DNA of 64,000 bases, from the NCBI GenBank assembly GCA_907163375.1, contig CAJQUW010007083.1:311644-375643 (forward strand), in the 5' to 3' direction. Within the stretch, counting starts at the first letter, position 1. Each line of letters opens with the position of its first letter. The notes below the pieces were generated by a model, which did not search any database, was not told the DNA's origin, and was given only the letters and a program-made list of their open reading frames with translations. The translations under genes and the position numbers were made by a program. This document shows, one piece after another, positions 58,271 to 64,000 of this stretch. The stretch comes from Prostheceraeus crozeri. Taxonomy: Eukaryota; Platyhelminthes; Polycladida; Euryleptidae.

Positions 58271-61200
58271 AAAAGTATTAGACGACAGTAGCTATAACAT
58301 CAAGTAGAGTGTAACACGCACCCACTTTCCCCCATTTTCCATTTAGCGCTGTTGTGTATGAACAATGGGCAAGTAGAAAAGAGTGCGGCTCGATTACTAG
58401 GCAAATCTATTTGCGGATGGCCGTCAATAAAACATTGCTAAGCAAAATATGATAAAAACGACGACATTTTTATATTGCTGATACTGACGACTTTGGCGAT
58501 AACATCAATGAAGACTATTGTTATTTTGGACTCTCTAAGCAATATAATCCAGAGTTTGAATCGTGATATGGGAAAACGTACATTACCAAAAATTTCTCAT
58601 GGCGTCATACAACACGCAATGACAGGTATTAACCATTAACATAGGCGACAATTTGGTCAACCTCAATGATATCATGAGGGATTTGGAATTATTTTGGAAA
58701 CATTCAAGAATTCATCGTCCTTGGGGGGAAAATGATCAATTTGAGCTTCAACATTATAGAAATGAAATAAGAAAAAATTCAATGACCCAAATATAACACC
58801 TTAAACAACTAACTCACAATCAAAAAAAAACAAAAAAATTATTTAAATATTTACACAATATTAATCCAGATTATAATCAGTCAACAAATAACAAAATTAA
58901 ACACACAACAAAACACACCAAATATTTTACATCAAATTTATTTTTCACAAATCCTGCCATTCTCCGATTCGCGCTAAACTGTTTCTCATGCCCGGCAAAT
59001 ACAATTGGGAGAAAGTATAGAAGATACATACATTCGCATCCAAGTCATGGACATATTACTTGTCGTGAGTCATCATCGCCCTACTATCCCAACTTCTTAA
59101 TTCAGAAAAGAGCATGACTACCCTAACGCACCATGAGATTGGAAATTAAGATTCCCCTTAACAACGTATTTTGAAACGGATCATGATCGAAACGTCTATT
59201 TCAAAAGATTCAACTTGTGAAATGTGAGAAGAGAGTTTGCTTTATCTTATCTGTCATTTTTCAGATCTCGAACATCCATTATCAGTGAAGGATTTGAAAT
59301 ACTTCTATATGAATAAGACAATTCACGTACTTGGAAATCACATCTGTTGCGCGTCCAACAAAACGGCGAATTCAGACTCTATCATTTCCCAACTCTGACA
59401 TACTAACTTCAAAACATTTCATCAAGGTACTGTTGGGAAAAGTAGAAAAGAAGGTATCAAATATCAGCTCAATTTACCTCATTCTTTCATCACATGAAAC
59501 TGCCAGCCGCATAGCACTCATCGTCAACATGTTCTCCGTCGCTTCAGGACTCTACCAAAAAAACGCAAATCTATCGATCTCACAACATTACTACCAAACC
59601 ACGCGCATTCCCAAACAGCAAGTATTACGCCGGTGCCGTCCTTGCAAATAGTTAGTGTGAAAGATGAATCAATTGCACGGAGATCTTCAACTCTTCCTCC
59701 AAATGGAACTGTAACAGAATTTCTCTGGCGCCCTTTTCTCATTCATACGGGCGGCAGTCAACTGCGCTGTAGAGCTATAGAGACTATCATACTACGTCTC
59801 GGATATGGAAAGAGGAGAGGTGTGTGATGTCGAATCTGACTGTAGGAACAATATGGTGATCTCTACTCACATTGATGACAAGTGTATCATTATTTGAAGA
59901 TTTCATAGCGCACCCACAGTTTACAATTTTTTGTGTTATGAACCCGAACTATTTCCCTGCAGCTGACTCCTCTTAGTTGTTGGTTACGCATTTGTGGCAT
60001 GTTGCAATCTTTATTCATAATAGTAAAGTTGATGCATTTACTAGGACAAAAAATCTCATGCTACAAGCAAATGGGTGATCCTAGACTATCTCATCGAGTA
60101 TGTACGTACCGCATGCAGCGATTGTTAAAATAAAAAAACAAATTTTTTCCCAACATGATGTTTTTTATTTCAAATCAAAGATAGAAACTTACAAATGCTT
60201 TTTTTCATTAGAGGATGGATTCGCTACAAATGAAAAGTTTTTGAATAACAGTATACAAATCGAGATACATGTAAACGTTGTTATAAGATGAAGTAACAGT
60301 ACAAAAAGCGACCACAACGTTGATGAAAGTGGATGTTGTAGTATCGCGTTTCATTTCGTCTGATATTGAGCCGACGTATTGTTTTCTCAAGACCACCTTG
60401 CAGTGTTGGTATATAACTTTGATGGTGTGTATGCAAGAGAGTAAAATAGAATCATTCAACCCACGTGGGTCGTCTCCAATAAAGGCAAAGAATCGCTTTC
60501 CCAATGCTCACCGCCGGCTAAATTCTGGCGAATGAGTGTTTAGCACAATAAAGATGGGATAGTGATTTACGGTAACAGGTGTAAGGTATTTAAACGAGGC
60601 GAGATTAATAGACATTATCGAAAAGCTTTCAAACGTCGCTCTCGTCTGGCATTACGCTGTAGGTCCTTTAGTTTTAATATCTGTCAGCAGTCAACCAACT
60701 CATTAACGATTATACTGAAGAATCACGTCACGATACTTTGTAATTTCAATATTTGAATCGAAGACTGCATAAATTAATACATTGATCGTCTCAGGTAGTG
60801 TTCTTTTGAACGTCAAATCCAAACGACTATTATGAGGGCACTTTCTAGCCCTTGACGTATGAGATGGCACTAATATCGCTGTCGGACAGTCTAAATCAAA
60901 TGCATAAATAGTATATCCACCTCCTTAAACTCTTTCATAGTCAGCAATCCCGTTGGATGTCATCCCGTATTGATAAAAGCCAAAATGACATGACATACTA
61001 AAATCAACATAACTGCGCATCAAAATTGAATCCCGAAGTGAAAATTCTGGTTTGTGTAGGGTAGGACCAGGATGACTGCACCACCATTTACAAACACGTA
61101 AAGCAATTTCATTTCACCTTAACCTTGATTGTGTTTAAAATTGAAAGCGATTCTATCATTTTTTAATATTACCATATAAATGCATCATTTTCATACCATT

Positions 61201-62899
61201 GCCAACAAATGAGGAGGCATTTGGTTCTTCCGATGGAAAGAGGGGCGCATCTTTTCATGAAACTTCTTTTGATGCGTTTCGGAATTGTAAAGGTAGAGAA
61301 GCTTTGTAATGCTAGAATGGGGTAAACTGGCATTTTGGCGGTTAAGACCTTCAGCATGTCCCCCCTCTAACATGACAACTTGGATTCGGTACTACTACGA
61401 GCGAATGTTAAAGATGTCTAATAATCTTCCACATAAATTTCTAAAATTTTGTCAACTCCTTAGCAAATGCATTTCAGCGCAAATTCAGGCTTATATCAAT
61501 GATCACTTGAGTCGCATGCTGGTATTACAGAGTAGGAAAACTATTGAACTGTCTAAAGAAGATCTAAATTCCCCAGCGGACGTCATATAGCTGACATACT
61601 CCTACTATCTTTAATCATAGTGCAGATCGCTTTATACAAAGCCACTGTTTGTTTATCAACAATCTAAATTTTCCTGCTTCCATCTCATGTAGACGCATAT
61701 GCCCATGGCTTCCATATGACTTTTTTATGTGGCTTGGCTGGATGAAACTGTGATACATGATTGAAATAAGTGATTTATAAGGGATTAAATCGCTTTGGCC
61801 ACCTTTGACTCTGCTGCTACTCTCGCAATCGTTAGAAGAAAACATACGCGAAGCTAATGTAGTTCAAATGGTAAATTGTTGCAGATCTGCAACTTTATGT
61901 GTATCGTCAATAGCAGTTCCATCTGCTTGCTTGAATTCTAAATCCTCAAATCAACCCATGACGCATAACTCAAATCTAGTAATCATCACTACCACCCCAA
62001 ATAGGAATAACAAATTCAATGGGCAAGCATTCCTCAAGGGACTGTTCGAGGATGATACTCTACAATACTTGAACTATAGAATAAGATCTGTCTGTATGGC
62101 TTGTTTGCTGGCAAAGACAAACGAAAACCGCGGAAGTTTATGCACTCTCATGATCTAGAAGTTATCGGCAGCGTCGTCGTTTAGCGCCTGATGAATGATT
62201 AGGACAGCGCTCTGCGAAACGTTTGCGTAATGCCTATTTGAGCTGAAGATTCGCATCCTAACCAGCACCGCGATGGTTCCTTCTTTCCCTTTATTCATCT
62301 CGTTAGAGGGAGGAGCGCGATTTCTTTTCCTTGAGTAACATTCAGCAAGGTCTGCTTCAATGTTTTTAAACCGCTTCCTGTCCGCACGATTCAATCAAAC
62401 TGCTGGCTAAAACTGATCTACCTCTGGAAAGATCCAGGGAATGCAACATCACTACTCAGCAAAGATCAACGATGGCAATTAGCTTAAAACATTTCGTTTT
62501 AAAGATCTACCGAACATTGGATATGAGGAGTGTCTACATACAAATTTCAAGTGCACCAATGTATGCTACCTCCACGTTGGCCGCGACGCCGATGTAAATT
62601 TGTCCTCCCCCACTCTTACATAGGAGGGTCGTGAATAAAACGAGGCAGTTGGATTCATACCTCAAACCCTAAAACATTGTTAGTTAGCAACTTTGCATGA
62701 ATCACTGTCGATCCCTTAGATGAAAGATGTTCGCAGACGCATGCCAAGAGTTCATTCACTTGAAGGAAGAGACAGCCAGCTCCATTTAAGCAAGACATTA
62801 AAACCGATTCTTAGTCACCTTGTCCGTTTTTTTTTTACGTCGAAAGATTTTCTCTAATCTAAATAGTTTATCACTTTCAGATGACTACCTCAAATCTGC
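58271..62899. other. Heavily decayed Polinton interior
   Basis: Many short frames on both strands: 59331-59651 plus, 106 aa; 61805-62158 plus, 117 aa; 60208-60504 minus, 98 aa; 62155-62394 minus. None carries a recognisable ATPase P-loop, protease or capsid motif. 58780-58930 is A-rich. By position the packaging ATPase, protease and major capsid genes should have been here. Confidence 0.4.
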
Positions 62900-63700
62900 A
62901 TCGCTGTTAAAAGTCTACCCTCAATTTCACTTCATTATCGTAATCTTTCAACTTGCTAGGCCGGATGTTGGGGGGGGACGAAGTCTTTTTGATTAATCCT
63001 TTGATACTGTAAATACCCATCCTCAGTGTCCATAATTCGGAAGGTACGGCCGTCTTTAGGCTAAAAAGACACTCTTACACACTTTTGGGAGATACTAACT
63101 TATCCCATATTGTCACATCACTTTTCGACATGAGTGGCATTACGTTGGAATGATTTTCAGTCGCGCACTTTTATCTTACATTGTCACATTTACATCTACT
63201 GGTCTGCCAGTCGCAATAGAAGCGATGATAGAGTGATTGTAGGCATAGGAGTGTATCTTTGTAGAACCTTTGTCCAATTTTGTGTCAAGGTAGGCATTTT
63301 ATATTTTTTTTTTTTGTAAAATGTCGCGCACAAAGAGGCGGAATTGGTTTAATGTGCGATTAAAACGTTCAACGAGTGGCAGCTTTATAAGCACTCTTTA
63401 CAACTAAACAACCTCAATTCATTCCCTCAAATAATGCTTCTGCACGAATGCTGATTTTCAAACTCTTTTCGCGCTTGATCACATAGCTTGGAATTCTTTT
63501 TGGAATACCGACCAATTCTTACCATCGAAAAATTGTTTGGAAATGCTTTTGCTACTCCTTTCGCCTTCTTTAGTTTTTAAAGGTTGAGCACCACGCATAA
63601 CGCGAGAAAATATCAATGACGGTTAAAAATAAAATTATTAGGGCCGCAAGTATGTTTTGAAATGGAGGCAACTTCACACAAATCTGGCTTGCCACTGTTC
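62900..63700 (-). pseudogene. Polinton retroviral-like integrase remnant
   Basis: Reading leftward on the minus strand in shifting frames: LTVIDIFSR (about 63625-63590, first catalytic aspartate), a Lys-rich linker, RERFNRTL (about 63385-63360, holding the catalytic glutamate), YNHS...GRPVDVN (about 63245-63200) and a tail with DGRTFRIMDTEDG (about 63045-63010). This order matches the DDE core and following helices of Polinton integrases, which insert the linear element. The middle aspartate region is not clear and several frameshifts are present. Confidence 0.65.
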
Positions 63701-63748
63701 ATACCGTATGTCATGAACCATATAATGGCGGGGTGGGCGGTACTTCTT

Positions 63749-63847
63749 TTTTTTCTTTTTTGTTTTATTTTTTTTTTTTTTTTTATTTTTATTTTTTTTT
63801 CTTTTTTCTTTTTTTTTTTTTTTTTTTTTTTTATTTTTTTTTTTTAT
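63749..63847. repeat. Poly-T-rich low-complexity tract
   Basis: About 100 bases, nearly all T with scattered A, C or G. The Phe-rich ORF covering it is an artefact. No retroelement 3' end is recognisable next to it, so it is not called a poly-A tail. Confidence 0.9.
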
Positions 63848-64000
63848 TTCCGCGGCTTCGTTTGTGGAGTGTATAGGTAGCCTGACCCTTTAAAAAAAAC
63901 CATCGTTTTCACTAGTGATTGTGGAAGACCACTCGCTTTTTGATAATTTCTTGATAGATGGTGCAAATTCCTAGCCGATGTTTTTACATCATAATAGATT

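Larger units (their letters stand above)
43000..64000. mobile_element. Polinton/Maverick (adintovirus-like) element, decayed, right end outside window
   Basis: Diagnosed from a protein-primed family-B DNA polymerase (47956-54536, plus), an integrase remnant (about 62.9-63.7 kb, minus) and a structural-protein remnant (56.8-57.3 kb, minus) in one region. There is a probable terminal repeat zone at 43000-43838. Length without the nested piggyBac is at least about 17.7 kb, within the 15-20 kb usual for Polintons. Coding regions left of the piggyBac are better preserved than those to the right. Left boundary is inferred; no TSD can be checked. Confidence 0.78.

Noticed and set aside
59331-59651. 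106-aa ORF as a Polinton packaging ATPase (LLGKVEKK)
   Set aside because: The GK pair does not form a Walker A motif and no Walker B follows.
63662-63880. Phe-rich 72-aa ORF
   Set aside because: Translation of a poly-T tract.

Overview
The window is eukaryotic repeat-rich DNA from an animal genome, most likely a marine invertebrate. The evidence is the transposon families present (animal CACTA, piggyBac, Tc1, several hAT types, Polinton/Maverick, CR1-like and RLE-type LINEs), the short GT-AG introns, the AT-rich spacer and the recurring TAGGCCTA words. I cannot name the species. I found no convincing host gene, rRNA, tRNA or CRISPR array. Almost all interpretable sequence is mobile-element DNA, much of it nested.

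Layout. 1-2000: minus-strand CR1-like LINE with an open endonuclease-RT frame running off the left edge. 2004-6400: endonuclease fragment of a second LINE, split by a hAT transposon (2449-6325, 12-bp TIRs, 8-bp TSD gatggatc). 8080-8888: C-terminal zinc-binding/nuclease-like fragment of an RT element. 9.9-13.4 kb: three small TIR elements. 14490-27622: an old CACTA element bloated by insertions, chiefly an apparently intact RLE-type non-LTR retrotransposon (one 1022-aa ORF, minus strand, 18625-21693, with poly-A tail), a hAT-like MITE and a near-perfect 98-bp-arm foldback. 28994-34288: a second, better preserved CACTA element. 34491-35473: Tc1 transposase pseudogene. 35.9-42.7 kb: a 1.6-kb segment carrying a hAT transposase 3' end, present twice in direct orientation, with a Penelope-like RT scrap, a large hairpin and a nine-copy 76-bp minisatellite between the copies.

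From about 43.0 kb to the right edge lies a decayed Polinton/Maverick (adintovirus-like) element. It has a probable terminal region of tandem and inverted repeats (43000-43838), TATA boxes and short introns, a zinc-finger/coiled-coil gene with an in-frame stop, small genes of unknown function, a protein-primed family-B DNA polymerase (plus strand, broken, and split by a 3.3-kb piggyBac at a TTAA), a structural-protein remnant (minus) and a retroviral-like integrase remnant (minus, about 62.9-63.7 kb). Polymerase and integrase together identify the element; its right terminus is outside the window.

The genes do not form host pathways. Their order and nesting record successive insertions: LINE, then hAT inside it; CACTA, then RLE-LINE and MITE inside it; Polinton, then piggyBac inside its polymerase gene.
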